Shown: positions 9,389 to 18,704 of the stretch, one piece after another | Layout of the letters: each line of letters begins with the position of its first letter | Numbering within the stretch: position 1 is the first letter of the stretch | NCBI RefSeq assembly: GCF_015999305.1 | Contig: NZ_JAEAGP010000001.1 | Location: 2,356,001-2,420,000, forward strand | Direction of reading: 5' to 3' | Source of the DNA: Erythrobacter sp. YJ-T3-07 | GTDB taxonomy: Bacteria; Pseudomonadota; Alphaproteobacteria; Sphingomonadales; Sphingomonadaceae | DNA length: 64,000 nucleotides | The notes under the pieces: model-generated | What the model was told of the DNA's origin: nothing | The model's database searches: none | What the model saw: only the letters and a program-made list of their open reading frames with translations | Translations under genes and position numbers: made by a program

Positions 9389-10774
9389 ATGGCAACAACC
9401 ACTACCTCGATCCCCGACCCCAAGAAGGTCGGCATGGTCAGCCTCGGCTGCCCCAAGGCACTCGTCGATAGCGAGCGCATTCTCACCCGCCTGCGGGCCG
9501 ATGGCTACGCGATGAGCGCCGATTATGCGGGCGCGGACATCGTGCTGGTCAACACCTGCGGCTTCCTCGACTCCGCCAAGGAAGAGAGCCTGCAGGCGAT
9601 TGGCGAAGCGATTGCCGAGAATGGCCGCGTGATCGTGACCGGCTGCATGGGCGAGGAAGCCGACGCGATCCGCGCCGCGCATCCACAGGTGCTCGCGGTG
9701 ACGGGCGCGCATCAGTACGAACAGGTGGTCGAGGCGGTGCACGAACACGCCCCGCCCAGCCAGGGGCCCTATGTCGACCTGATCCCCCAGCCCGATCTGG
9801 CGGACATCAAGCTGACCCCGCGCCACTACAGCTATCTCAAGATTTCCGAGGGCTGCAATCACTCCTGCGCCTTCTGCATCATCCCCGACCTGCGCGGAAA
9901 ACTCGCCAGCCGGCGGATTGACGCGGTGCTGCGCGAGGCCGAAAAGCTGGTCGCGGCGGGGACGAAGGAACTGCTGGTCATCAGCCAGGACACCTCGGCC
10001 TATGGCGTCGATACCCGGCACGAAGCGCGCGAGTGGAAGGGCCGCGAGGTGCGTGCGCACATGACCGATCTTGCGCGCGAACTCGGCCAGCTGCGCACCG
10101 ATCAGGGCACGCCGCCGTGGGTGCGGCTGCATTACGTGTACCCCTACCCCCATGTCGATCAGGTCATCCCGCTGATGGCCGAAGGGCTGCTGACGCCCTA
10201 TCTCGACATCCCCTTCCAGCACGCCGCGCCGTCTGTCCTCAAGCGCATGAAGCGCCCCGCGAACGAGGCCAAGGTGCTCGAGCGGCTGAAGGGCTGGCGC
10301 GAGATCTGCCCCGACATTGTCGTGCGCTCCAGCTTCGTCGTCGGCTTCCCGGGCGAGACCGAGGCGGATTTCGAATACCTGCTCGAATGGCTCGAAGAAG
10401 CCCAGCTCGACCGTGTCGGCGCGTTCCGGTTCGAGCCGGTCGAAGGCGCGGCGGCGAACGCCCTGCCCGATCCCGTGCCCGAAGCGGTCAAGGAAGAACG
10501 CTACGCCCGGATCATGGAAGCGACCGCGCGGATCAGCGCGGCCAAGCTGCAGGCCAAGATCGGCCGCACGCTGCCCGTGATTATCGACGAGGTCGGCGAG
10601 CCTGACGAAGACGGCGATATTGGTGCAACCGGCCGCTCGCAGGCCGACGCGCCCGAGATCGACGGCAATGTGTTCCTGCGCAATGTCTCCGCCAGCCTCG
10701 CCCCCGGCGATATCGTGGAGGTGCAGGTCGAGGACGCGGACGAGCACGATCTGTTCGGCGCACCTAGCGAATAA
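9389..10774 (+). CDS. rimO: Ribosomal protein S12 methylthiotransferase RimO
   Basis: This 461-residue radical SAM enzyme adds a methylthio group to the conserved Asp of ribosomal protein S12. The domains are an N-terminal MTTase (UPF0004) domain with Cys in [20 protein letters not shown] and VTGCMGEE, which holds one 4Fe-4S cluster. The radical SAM core follows with CNHSCAFC (CxxxCxxC), then a C-terminal TRAM domain. RimO rather than MiaB is indicated by the [12 protein letters not shown] and [13 protein letters not shown] openings. The start at 9389 gives the usual N-terminus, and an upstream in-frame extension from 9107 is not credible. Confidence 0.97.
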   Translation: MATTTTSIPDPKKVGMVSLGCPKALVDSERILTRLRADGYAMSADYAGADIVLVNTCGFLDSAKEESLQAIGEAIAENGRVIVTGCMGEEADAIRAAHPQVLAVTGAHQYEQVVEAVHEHAPPSQGPYVDLIPQPDLADIKLTPRHYSYLKISEGCNHSCAFCIIPDLRGKLASRRIDAVLREAEKLVAAGTKELLVISQDTSAYGVDTRHEAREWKGREVRAHMTDLARELGQLRTDQGTPPWVRLHYVYPYPHVDQVIPLMAEGLLTPYLDIPFQHAAPSVLKRMKRPANEAKVLERLKGWREICPDIVVRSSFVVGFPGETEADFEYLLEWLEEAQLDRVGAFRFEPVEGAAANALPDPVPEAVKEERYARIMEATARISAAKLQAKIGRTLPVIIDEVGEPDEDGDIGATGRSQADAPEIDGNVFLRNVSASLAPGDIVEVQVEDADEHDLFGAPSE

Positions 10775-10819
10775 AATCGATCGCGCCCGGCACTTAGTGC
10801 TCGCGGCGCGTTACCGGGT

Positions 10820-11617
10820 ATGGCCATTTCCATCCGATCGAGCTTCGCCTTCACCACGCAGGCACCCACAGACGCGCTGATGCAGTTTGCGGCCGCCGAC
10901 ATTCCCGAGCAGCATCTTCTGAGCTGCCGGACGGGCATGACCGACGCACACGACTGCACGCGCATCCCGGCGCAGGAGGATATCGGCGAGCGAGTATGGG
11001 CCCGCGCCGATGGGCGGTTCGAGGTTCACCACGAAGCTGAGGTGGAGATTCGCCGCCAGATCGTCGCGCTCGACCATCTGGAGCAGTTGCTTCCCAGCGA
11101 AATGCCCGCAGCCCCGGTCAAATACCTGTTCGATTCCCGCTATTGCCTTGCCGACAAATTCCAGAGCTTCGTCAGAGCCGAGTTCGGCGGCACCGAAGGC
11201 GGTGCGCGGGTCGAGGCGATCCGTAGCTGGGTGGCGGACAAATTCACCTACACGCCGGGCAGTTCGGATGCGAACACCACCGCGCTCGACAGTTTTGTCG
11301 AGCGGCGCGGGATCTGCCGCGACTATGCGCACATGGTGATCACGCTGGCCCGCGCGAGCGTGATCCCCGCGCGGTTCGTCGCCTGCTACGCGCCCGACGT
11401 GACGCCGCCCGATTTCCACGCGGTGGCCGAGGTGTTCCTGAAAGACCCGGGCACCGATGCAGGCGGTACCTGGCAGCTGGTCGATGCGACGGGCATGGGA
11501 ACGGCGGAAGACATTGTGAAGATCGGCGTCGGCCGCGATGCCGCCGATGTCAGCTTCCTGACCACTTTCGGGATGGTCGAACTGTGCGAAAAGACGGTCG
11601 AGGTAAGCCGCAGCTAA
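10820..11617 (+). CDS. Transglutaminase-like cysteine peptidase family protein
   Basis: This 265-residue protein has a transglutaminase-core fold. The catalytic triad is visible as Cys166 (RRGICRDYAHM), His200 (PPDFHAVAEVF) and Asp222 (QLVDATG). The N-terminal 100 residues resemble the beta-rich domain that precedes the core in bacterial homologues. There is no signal peptide, so it is probably cytoplasmic. Bacterial members act as proteases or amidases or have unknown substrates, and no precise role can be assigned. It is flanked by rimO and an L,D-transpeptidase gene on the same strand, with gaps of 45 and 119 bp. Confidence 0.9.
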   Translation: MAISIRSSFAFTTQAPTDALMQFAAADIPEQHLLSCRTGMTDAHDCTRIPAQEDIGERVWARADGRFEVHHEAEVEIRRQIVALDHLEQLLPSEMPAAPVKYLFDSRYCLADKFQSFVRAEFGGTEGGARVEAIRSWVADKFTYTPGSSDANTTALDSFVERRGICRDYAHMVITLARASVIPARFVACYAPDVTPPDFHAVAEVFLKDPGTDAGGTWQLVDATGMGTAEDIVKIGVGRDAADVSFLTTFGMVELCEKTVEVSRS

Positions 11618-11736
11618 CGGGCGGCGGCGAGATTTTCCGCAGCGCGTTAACTTTTGTCCGCTATAGAGTCCCTCGCCGATACGCAGTAGCGCAACCCGCT
11701 GGGATTGATCGCGCGCGCGAGGCAGGAAAGATCACT

Positions 11737-12585
11737 ATGACCAAGGCACTTCTCTGGATCGGCGGAGCAACGCTCGCAACCGTGCTGCTGTTCGGCGGCG
11801 CGGCGATCGGTACGCGCATGATGTATGCCGATACAGCCGGAAACACCGCGGCTATCGCCCCGAATATCGAGGACGCCATCCCGGTCGATCCCTCCAAGTT
11901 CGACGAGGACGGGAACGTGCTTAGTGACAGCGAGCCGTTCGATCCCGAAAGCGTAACCGATGCGAGCCTGAGCGACGAAGCCGTCGCAGGCGACGGAACG
12001 GATGAAGACGCCGGGCTCGACGCCGAGGACCATGATGGAGAGGTGATCTACGACGCGCGCAGCGGTGCGAGCGGTGCAAGCCGCAGCGTCGCCCGATCAG
12101 CCCCGTCGCGGGCCTCGCGCTCCGAACCGATGGTGGTCAAGCGCGTGCTGCCGATCAAGGGCCCGATCAAGTACGGCGAATGGCATTGGGATACCAAGGG
12201 CGTGCCCGCAGGCCCGATCGTGATCACGGTCGATCTGGACGCCCGGGTCATCTCGGTCTTCCGCGGCGGTTACGAGATCGGCGCAGCGGCAGTGCTGGTC
12301 GGCACGCAGGAGCATCCGACCCCGCTCGGCGTATTCCCGATCCGCTACAAGATGCGCGACAACGTGTCCGAGAAGTACAACAACGCGCCGATGCCCTATT
12401 CGATGTTCCTGACCAATGACGGCGTTGCGCTGCACGGGTCGCAGGTCGAAAACGGCTATGCCAGCCACGGCTGCATCGGCCTGCCCAACGAATTCGCGGC
12501 CAAGGTGTTCGCGGTGGCCAAGAAGGGCGACAAGGTCGTGATCACCCGGGGCGAGACGCTCAAGATGGGCGAGGCGATCCTCTAA
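11737..12585 (+). CDS. L,D-transpeptidase, YkuD domain
   Basis: This 282-residue periplasmic enzyme is predicted to form 3-3 peptidoglycan cross-links or to attach proteins to peptidoglycan. A single N-terminal membrane segment (about residues 3-27) is followed by an acidic low-complexity region and a Ser/Arg/Ala-rich stretch. The YkuD domain then carries the catalytic motif HGSQ...SHGCIGL with His244 and Cys246. The start at 11737 follows an AGGAAAG sequence and begins directly at the membrane anchor. An earlier in-frame start at 11584 would overlap the preceding gene and is rejected. Confidence 0.94.
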   Translation: MTKALLWIGGATLATVLLFGGAAIGTRMMYADTAGNTAAIAPNIEDAIPVDPSKFDEDGNVLSDSEPFDPESVTDASLSDEAVAGDGTDEDAGLDAEDHDGEVIYDARSGASGASRSVARSAPSRASRSEPMVVKRVLPIKGPIKYGEWHWDTKGVPAGPIVITVDLDARVISVFRGGYEIGAAAVLVGTQEHPTPLGVFPIRYKMRDNVSEKYNNAPMPYSMFLTNDGVALHGSQVENGYASHGCIGLPNEFAAKVFAVAKKGDKVVITRGETLKMGEAIL

Positions 12586-12596
12586 CGCAGGACGGC

Positions 12597-13604
12597 TTAC
12601 GCCCCACGTGGGGGCTCTTTTTCGAATTTGACGCTGTCGCTGGTCGTGTTGGGGCCGGTTTTCACCCATTCCCGCTTTGCAAGAATACCGCCGAGAGACG
12701 CGTTTTCGCGGGCGCGCAGCCGGTCCACCATGCGGGCAATCTCGGACCTGCGCACCTCGATCCCGCCAAGCCGCTCGAGAATCCGCTCGACCACCCCGAT
12801 TTCCACCAGTCGGGGATAGCCCATGCAGAAATAGCAGGCGCCATCGCGCCAGATCAGCCGGTTCGCGATGCTCGACACATAGTCCTCGACCGCGTTCTCT
12901 GCCTCGGCGAGATGGCGGGCGGAACGGGCCATCGCCAGCGGATCGAGCCAGTCAGCCTCGGCGATCGCCTTGCGCATGCGGGCACGGTCGAACGCATCGT
13001 CGGAATTGGAAGGGTCGTCGACCGCCTCAAGCCCCGCTGCCCGCACCACCGCCGCAAGCTCCTCGCGCCGCCAGCCGAGCAGCGGCCGGACGAGCACCAT
13101 TTCCGCGATGATGCCTTCGGGAAAGAAGACCGACCAGGGCCGCACCCCTGCGAGCCCCGCCAGCCCGCTTCCCCGGTTGAGGCGCATCAGCAGGGTTTCA
13201 GCCTGGTCGTCGGCATGATGCGCGGTGGCGAAAACCGACGCGCCGACCTGCTCGAAATGGCAACCGAGCGCCTCGTAGCGCGCGGCGCGTGCATTGGCCT
13301 GCAGGTTACCGGGTTCGACCTCCACCCGCAGCGTAGCATGCGGAATGTTCGATCCTTCGCACACCCGGGCGACGAACGCCGCTTCCTCCGCGCTTTCAGG
13401 GCGCAGGCCATGATCGACCGTCGCCGCCCTCACCCGCCCCGGCATCGCCGCGTGGGCCAACAGCAGCAGCGCGAGGCTATCCGGTCCGCCGGAGACGGCG
13501 ATCCCCAGCGGTACATCGGCGAGCTCGGGATCGTCGGGCCAGACCTGCTCGAGGTCGGCCCGGAACCGCTCGATCAGCGCAGGGTCGGGCGGCCTGCCTG
13601 TCAG
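12597..13604 (-). CDS. tilS: tRNA(Ile)-lysidine synthetase TilS, probable CTG start
   Basis: This 335-residue enzyme converts C34 of the tRNA-Ile CAU anticodon to lysidine with ATP. The PP-loop SGGPDS is at about residues 38-43, and the conserved TVDHGLRPES and HHADDQAETLLMRLNRGSG segments follow. The frame contains no ATG or GTG upstream of the PP-loop, and the first TTG (13460) lies after it. The only well-placed initiation site is CTG at 13602-13604, with AAGGTGA seven bases upstream. This CTG overlaps the TGA stop of the TPR gene as CTGA, the same geometry as ATGA coupling. That start is inferred. Confidence 0.9.
   Translation of the reverse strand: MTGRPPDPALIERFRADLEQVWPDDPELADVPLGIAVSGGPDSLALLLLAHAAMPGRVRAATVDHGLRPESAEEAAFVARVCEGSNIPHATLRVEVEPGNLQANARAARYEALGCHFEQVGASVFATAHHADDQAETLLMRLNRGSGLAGLAGVRPWSVFFPEGIIAEMVLVRPLLGWRREELAAVVRAAGLEAVDDPSNSDDAFDRARMRKAIAEADWLDPLAMARSARHLAEAENAVEDYVSSIANRLIWRDGACYFCMGYPRLVEIGVVERILERLGGIEVRRSEIARMVDRLRARENASLGGILAKREWVKTGPNTTSDSVKFEKEPPRGA
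12601..12622 (+). terminator. Terminator of the L,D-transpeptidase gene, inside the tilS 3' end
   Basis: The perfect palindrome CCCCACGTGGGG (12602-12613) is followed by a T5 run at 12618-12622 on the plus strand, 16 bp after the L,D-transpeptidase stop codon. It also encodes the last residues of tilS on the other strand. The stem is short, so the strength is uncertain. Confidence 0.5.
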
Positions 13605-14548
13605 GAGCAGCTCACCTTGCGACGGCTGGCCTGATACTGATCGCTCAACCGACCGGTCGCGAGCGCGGGGTAGGTTTCGCTGAACTCGGCCAGTGCGATG
13701 CAGGCTCGGCTGGTATCGCCCAGCTCGATCATCGATTCGGCGAGATAGAGCAGGCTGTCGGGCGCACGTGCCGCGTCGTTATCGGCCTGGTAGTTCTTCA
13801 GGAACCACGGAGCCGCCTCGCGCGCCTGCCCATTGTCGAGGAATGCACGGCCCAGCAGGTTGCGACCATAGGTGGTCCGCCAGTGGTCCGGATATTTCTC
13901 GACGAAGGCGGCGAGTGCCTGCTGCGCTTCAGGATAGAAGCCCGCTTCCCACAGGCGGAAGCCGTAGGAATAGTCGTCGTCGGCCGCATCGTCGGTCTGC
14001 GGCTTGGCGATCGCGCGGACCGCTGCCAGTCGCTCAGCGCTCGGCCCGGTAGCCGCAGCGGGGGTCGGTGTCGGCGTGGTGGTGGCCGGCCTTGTGGTCG
14101 TGGTCGCTGTGCCCGTGTTCGCCGCGCTGGCGTTCCCGGCAGGCAGAAGCGCAGCGGGCGCGCCACCGGTGGCGGTCGCGTTTTCAAGCACGGCGAGCCG
14201 CTGTTCGATCCCCGTTTGCGTGTTGGTCGCAACCTCTACCTGACGGGTGAGCGACTGGATCGACGCCTCGAGCGCGTCGAGCCGGGCGAGGATGTCGGTC
14301 ACCGCGGTGGTCTGGGTGCTGGCATTTGGGCCGCTGTTCGCAGGGCCGGAAATCTCGGGTTCGAAATAGCGGCCATCGCCGCCAGGGAAGACCCGCCGCT
14401 GGAGCGCGCGGATCTCCGCCTCAAGCTTGCGGATGCGCGAGGAATCGTTGTCCTGCGCCATGGCGGGCACGCCACTCGTCAACAAAAGCCCTGCCAGCGC
14501 GCCGTAGATCGCGAGCCGTTTCCTTGCGGGTGCTTTGGCCAAAATCAT
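13601..14548 (-). CDS. Periplasmic TPR protein, YbgF/CpoB-like
   Basis: This 315-residue exported protein has a signal peptide at residues 1-31 (VPAMA before Q), a coiled coil (RIRKLEAEIRALQRR and a second one near residues 75-110), an Ala/Thr/Pro-rich linker, and C-terminal TPR repeats (YSYGFRLWEAGFYPEAQQAL). That is the architecture of CpoB (YbgF), which links the Tol-Pal system to peptidoglycan synthesis. No tol or pal genes are present here, so the name is by architecture only. The start at 14548 is supported by GAGAGGG; a second ATG 21 bases upstream is less well placed. The stop overlaps the tilS start. Confidence 0.85.
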   Translation of the reverse strand: MILAKAPARKRLAIYGALAGLLLTSGVPAMAQDNDSSRIRKLEAEIRALQRRVFPGGDGRYFEPEISGPANSGPNASTQTTAVTDILARLDALEASIQSLTRQVEVATNTQTGIEQRLAVLENATATGGAPAALLPAGNASAANTGTATTTTRPATTTPTPTPAAATGPSAERLAAVRAIAKPQTDDAADDDYSYGFRLWEAGFYPEAQQALAAFVEKYPDHWRTTYGRNLLGRAFLDNGQAREAAPWFLKNYQADNDAARAPDSLLYLAESMIELGDTSRACIALAEFSETYPALATGRLSDQYQASRRKVSCS

Positions 14549-14646
14549 CGAATCCCTCTCTGTGTCCATCGGGCGATGGTGCGCGGCGCGGCACGAACCG
14601 GGCCTGAACCATCGCCCCCCATTTTTCTCACCAGTGGTGCCAGCGC

Positions 14647-15516
14647 TCAGCGCTGCGCGCCACCCGGGCCACCTTGCACGGCGGGATCGGCTGCCGCAGT
14701 CCCGGGCAGGCCGACGCCATCGCGTGCGAGCAGCGCTTTCGCATTCACCGGCACATCGCTGACCACGGCATCATTTTCGGCAAGGCGCGGCACGCTCTTC
14801 CCGCCCACGGTAATCGTGAAGGCATCCGGGCGTCCGGTGCGGACCTGTGGATCGCTCGCCGTGTCGGGCACGGTGTAGCTCTCGCCCTTGCCCATCAGGG
14901 TTTCCATCAGCACGTTCGATTCATCGCCGTCGTAGAAACGCACCCACATGCCGTCTTCGGTGGAGGTGAACACGACCGGCCCCTCGACCGCAGCGGCGCG
15001 AGCCCCGCTCTGAGTAGCGGCGGCCTGCGCCTGCTGCTCCGCCTCGGTGCGCTGCTCTTCTGCCGCAAGCAGTGAATCCGCCTCGGACTCGGGCGCGAAG
15101 AAGCTGCGCGAAAAGGCGAAAACGCCGATCAGCAGGACGATCCCTGCGATGATCGATGCGATCACCAGCCCGCGCGAAGGCAACCGCGTGGGGTCCTCCG
15201 TCTGCATCGTGCCGTCGCGCAGCCGCTCCGCCGGGTCTTCGATGCCCAGCTGCTCGCGCACGTCGTTGACGATTTCCTCGTCGTTCAGCCCGACCGCCTT
15301 GGCGTAGCTGCGCGAAAAACCGATCGCGTAGGTACGTCCCGGAAGGACGGCGAAATCGCCATCCTCGATCGTTTCCAGATGCCGTTTGGGAATACGGGTG
15401 GCGGACGCGACGTCCTGCACGCTCATTCCCTTGGCCTCGCGCGCGGCACGCAGCCGCTCACCCGGAGCGGTCGGCTCCGAATTGTCTATTTCAAAAGTGG
15501 CTTCGTCTTCTGCCAT
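14647..15516 (-). CDS. RodZ-like helix-turn-helix membrane protein
   Basis: This 289-residue bitopic membrane protein has a cytoplasmic Cro/C1-type helix-turn-helix domain (residues 18-95, GERLRAAREAKGMSVQDVA), one transmembrane helix (about 116-136) and a periplasmic DUF4115-type C-terminal domain. This is the RodZ layout; RodZ anchors MreB and controls rod shape. An Ala/Gln-rich coiled stretch follows the membrane helix. The start at 15516 has AAGGA seven bases upstream. The gene lies upstream of the YbgF-like gene and tilS, so the run may form an envelope-related operon. Confidence 0.9.
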   Translation of the reverse strand: MAEDEATFEIDNSEPTAPGERLRAAREAKGMSVQDVASATRIPKRHLETIEDGDFAVLPGRTYAIGFSRSYAKAVGLNDEEIVNDVREQLGIEDPAERLRDGTMQTEDPTRLPSRGLVIASIIAGIVLLIGVFAFSRSFFAPESEADSLLAAEEQRTEAEQQAQAAATQSGARAAAVEGPVVFTSTEDGMWVRFYDGDESNVLMETLMGKGESYTVPDTASDPQVRTGRPDAFTITVGGKSVPRLAENDAVVSDVPVNAKALLARDGVGLPGTAAADPAVQGGPGGAQR

Positions 15517-15639
15517 ATCCCATCCTTGGCGCGCCCCAGCTGCCCCCGGTTGCCACGCGCCCGGTCTAGCGGCCTTCGTGCGCGAAGCCAACGCCCGGAT
15601 GGCATGATTTCCGGGCCTTTTCTCGCAAGCGAGACACGG

Positions 15640-17913
15640 TCAGTCGGTTTCGATCCCGCGCTCCTGCGCCCACTGCGTGATTGCCGCCCGGGTATCGGCG
15701 GGCGGCTGGGCGATCAGCTGGGCCATGAAAGCCCCGATTTCGGCGAGGTCGATCTGGCGGATCAGCTCCTTGATCGGCCCGACGGAGACCGGCGTGATCG
15801 ACAGCCGGCGATAGCCCAAACCCAGCAGCGCGAGCGCCTCCAGCCGACGGCCGCCCATCTCGCCGCACAGGCCCAGCGTCACTTGGTGGCCGGTGGTCGC
15901 ATCGACGATCCGCTTGAGAAAGCGCAGGATCGACGGGCTCAGCCAGTCATAACGCGCCGCAAGCTTGGGGTTCGCGCGATCGGCGGCGAACAGGAACTGG
16001 GTCAGGTCGTTGGTCCCGACCGAGAGAAACGAGACCTTGGGCACCAGCATGTCGAGCACTTCGACCAGCGAAGGCACCTCGATCATCGCGCCGTACTGGA
16101 TCTCTTCGGGCGGCCTGATCCGCTTGTGCTTGCGAAGAAACTCGCGCTGTTCCTCGAACACCTTGCGCGCCGCGTCGAATTCCCACGGTTCCGACACCAT
16201 CGGGAACATCACCCTGAGCGTGCGCCCGGCGGATGCTTCGATCAGCGCACGCGCCTGCGCCTTGAACAGGCCTTCGCGTTCCAGCGCGAGCCGCAGCGCA
16301 CGCCAGCCCATCGCCGGGTTCTCGTCCTGCAGGCCGCTGTCGCTCGACACATAGGGCACCGCCTTGTCGCCCCCGATATCGACCGTGCGGAACACCACCG
16401 GCTTGTCGCCCGCGGCATCGAGCACGTCCTTGTAGAAGCGCGTCTGCTTCTCCCGCCCCGGAAGAGTGGCCGCGACGAGGAACTGGAATTCGGTGCGAAA
16501 CAGCCCGATCCCGTCCGCGCCAACCAGCGAAAGCGTAGTCAGGTCATCGCGCAGGCCGGCATTCATCATCACCTGAATGCGGGTGCCGCAGCGGGTAAAC
16601 GGCTCGACATCGCGCAGCTCGGCATAGGCTGCGCGGCGTTCCTTGGATTTTGCGAAGCGCGCCTCGAACGCCTCGACAATAGAGGGCTGCGCGCGGACGT
16701 GGGCAATCCCCGCGTCCGCATCCAGCAGCACGTGGTCGCCCTCTCCGATCATGCCGCGAAGGCCGCGCACACGGCCCAGCACCGGGATGCCCATCGCCCG
16801 CGCGACGATTACCACATGCGAGGTCAGCGACCCCTCTTCCAGAATCACGCCCTTGAGCCGCCGCCGGTCGTACTCGAGCAGTTCGGCAGGCCCCAGGTTG
16901 CGGGCGATCAGGATCGTGTCGTTCTTGAGGCCGGTGGTCGCAGCCGTTCCCATCTGGCCCGCGACGATGCGCAGCAGGCGGTTCGACAGATCCTCCAGAT
17001 CGTGCATCCGGTCCGCGAGCAGCGGATCGTCGATCTCGCGCATCCGCATCCGGGTGCGTTGCTGCACGCGCTCGATCGCGGCCTCGGCGGTAAGGCCTGC
17101 GTCGATCGCTTCGTTGATCCGGCGGCTCCACCCTTCGTCGTAGGCGAAGGCCTTGTAGGCGGCGAGCACCTCGTCGGTCTCTCCGCCTGCGCCGAACTCG
17201 GCCTGCTGACCCATCTGGTCGATCTGTTCGCGCATCCGCTCGAACGCGCGATAGACCCGCTGGCGCTCGAACTCGGTATCCTCGGCGACGACCTTGTCGA
17301 TCGTGATGCGCGGCTGGTGATAGACGGCGGTGCCGCTGGCGAGCCCCTTGACCAGCGCCAGCCCCGCAAGCTGCGCCGGGCCGCTGCGTTCGGGCGCGGC
17401 CTCGTCTGCCGAGCGTTCGTCGATCAGCTCGGCATTCACGATCAGCTCGCTCAGCACCATCGCGGTGGTCTGCAGCGCCTCGATCTCGACATCCTCGTAC
17501 CGGCGCGGATCGACATGCTGGACGTTGAGCGCACCCACCGCCCGCTCGCGATAGACGATCGGCACGCCTGCAAAGCTGGAGAATTTCTCTTCGCCCGTTT
17601 CAGGGCGGTACTGGAAGTCGGGGTGCGCCTTGGCCTGCGCGAGGTTGAGCGTTTCGCCATTGGCGACCAGCGTACCGGTCAGCCCCTCGCCCACCGTCAT
17701 CCGGGTGACGTGGACCGCCGACTGGTTGAGCCCGCGGGTGGCAAACAGTTCGAGCATGCCCGAGCGCAGGAGGTAGATCGAGCAGACCTCGCTATCGAGC
17801 GCCTCGCCCACCAGTTCCACCGTGCGGTCGAGTTTTTCCTGCGCAGACAGGCGCGTCGCCATCAACGCATGGAGGCCGGTGAGGATCTGTCGCGCCGCGG
17901 CTGTCGCTTTCAT
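15640..17913 (-). CDS. ptsP: Phosphoenolpyruvate-protein phosphotransferase PtsP (enzyme I-Ntr)
   Basis: This 757-residue first component of the nitrogen-type PTS takes phosphate from PEP and passes it to NPr (PtsO). An N-terminal GAF domain (about residues 17-165) is followed by the enzyme I N-terminal domain, the phosphohistidine domain with catalytic His366 (GSLTSHVVIVARAMG), and the PEP-binding TIM barrel (FRTEFQFL, GLCGEMGG). GAF domains in PtsP sense glutamine or 2-oxoglutarate. ATG 17913 is chosen over the TTG two codons upstream; neither has a strong ribosome-binding site. ptsO and ptsN are not in the window. Confidence 0.96.
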   Translation of the reverse strand: MKATAAARQILTGLHALMATRLSAQEKLDRTVELVGEALDSEVCSIYLLRSGMLELFATRGLNQSAVHVTRMTVGEGLTGTLVANGETLNLAQAKAHPDFQYRPETGEEKFSSFAGVPIVYRERAVGALNVQHVDPRRYEDVEIEALQTTAMVLSELIVNAELIDERSADEAAPERSGPAQLAGLALVKGLASGTAVYHQPRITIDKVVAEDTEFERQRVYRAFERMREQIDQMGQQAEFGAGGETDEVLAAYKAFAYDEGWSRRINEAIDAGLTAEAAIERVQQRTRMRMREIDDPLLADRMHDLEDLSNRLLRIVAGQMGTAATTGLKNDTILIARNLGPAELLEYDRRRLKGVILEEGSLTSHVVIVARAMGIPVLGRVRGLRGMIGEGDHVLLDADAGIAHVRAQPSIVEAFEARFAKSKERRAAYAELRDVEPFTRCGTRIQVMMNAGLRDDLTTLSLVGADGIGLFRTEFQFLVAATLPGREKQTRFYKDVLDAAGDKPVVFRTVDIGGDKAVPYVSSDSGLQDENPAMGWRALRLALEREGLFKAQARALIEASAGRTLRVMFPMVSEPWEFDAARKVFEEQREFLRKHKRIRPPEEIQYGAMIEVPSLVEVLDMLVPKVSFLSVGTNDLTQFLFAADRANPKLAARYDWLSPSILRFLKRIVDATTGHQVTLGLCGEMGGRRLEALALLGLGYRRLSITPVSVGPIKELIRQIDLAEIGAFMAQLIAQPPADTRAAITQWAQERGIETD

Positions 17914-17975
17914 ATGCAAGCGACTAGCCTATTGCGGCGCGCAGGGGAAATGGTTGACCGTTTTTTAGATCGCGG

Positions 17976-18131
17976 TCAGCTGCCACCCATCTCCTGTTTG
18001 AGTTGCAGCTTCTGTTTCTTGAGGGTTCGGATCGTCGCATCATCGGGCGCGGCCTTGCGCATTTCCTCGGCAATCGCCTCGTCGAGCGTGGCATGCTTGG
18101 TCTTGAGGGCGGTGATGTGCGAAGCGTTCAT
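17976..18131 (-). CDS. Small DUF465 (YdcH-like) protein
   Basis: This 51-residue helical, charged protein matches the DUF465/YdcH pattern: an N-terminal helix (ALKTKHATLDEAIAEEMRK), a turn with Asp and Ala, then a Lys/Leu/Gln-rich helix (IRTLKKQKLQLKQEM). The start at 18131 has AAGGAGAAGAGG just upstream. The function is unknown. A second member of the same family lies divergently at 18360-18557. Confidence 0.85.
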   Translation of the reverse strand: MNASHITALKTKHATLDEAIAEEMRKAAPDDATIRTLKKQKLQLKQEMGGS

Positions 18132-18359
18132 ATGCCTCTTCTCCTTGGTCATCGAAGCTGCTCGCCGGGGGGCGAGCATCCGCGAATGGCGGGGAAAAAG
18201 GCCCTTGCGATCGCTTGGGCCTGCCCGCCATCGCAATTGGATAAAACCACACAATCGCATTCCTGCGAAGGGGTGTTATGAGGCAATGCGATTAAACCGG
18301 CGTTGCGTGCGTCGGATCGCCGTTTGGCAACCACCTGTCGACCATGAGGAACGTCTCGC

Positions 18360-18557
18360 GTGACCGAAGCGGAATTGCGCAAACGGCTCGAACAGCTGCG
18401 GATCGAGCATCGCGACCTCGACGCGGCGATTGCGGCGCTGTCGGCAATGGAATCGCCCGATCAGTTGCAGATCGCCCGGCTCAAGAAGCGCAAGCTGCAA
18501 CTGCGCGACCGGATGGCGGCGATCGAGGACGAGCTTATCCCCGACATCATCGCCTGA
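18360..18557 (+). CDS. Small DUF465 protein, divergent paralogue
   Basis: This 65-residue all-helical protein starts at GTG 18360, with GAGGAAC eight bases upstream. The pattern ELRKRLEQLRIEHRDLDAAI ... LQIARLKKRKLQLRDRM matches DUF465. It shares the KLQL-type second helix with the 51-residue protein encoded divergently at 17976-18131, so the two look like paralogues sharing a 228-bp control region. The function is unknown; a small helical hairpin could bind a partner protein. Confidence 0.85.
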   Translation: MTEAELRKRLEQLRIEHRDLDAAIAALSAMESPDQLQIARLKKRKLQLRDRMAAIEDELIPDIIA

Positions 18558-18704
18558 GCGCTTGCTCGCGGCGCACGCCTGTTTGCACGGGCGCGCAAGA
18601 TTCCTGCGGGAGATATGCACATCTACGTTGCACCCGCCCCTTCGCGGGACAGGCTGGTGCGGGCCACTTATCGCAGCAGCCCGAACTGCTTAGGCGACAC
18701 CCCC

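Noticed and set aside
9317..10747. Upstream extension of the DUF1761 frame opposite rimO
   Set aside because: Only the part from 9316 matches the family and has a ribosome-binding site; the rest is antisense to rimO.
13460..13460. TTG 13460 as the tilS start
   Set aside because: It would remove the ATP-binding SGGPDS loop, so the product would be inactive.
15379..18363. A 994-residue plus-strand frame opposite rodZ-like and ptsP genes
   Set aside because: It is composed of His/Arg/Leu-rich antisense sequence with no domain.
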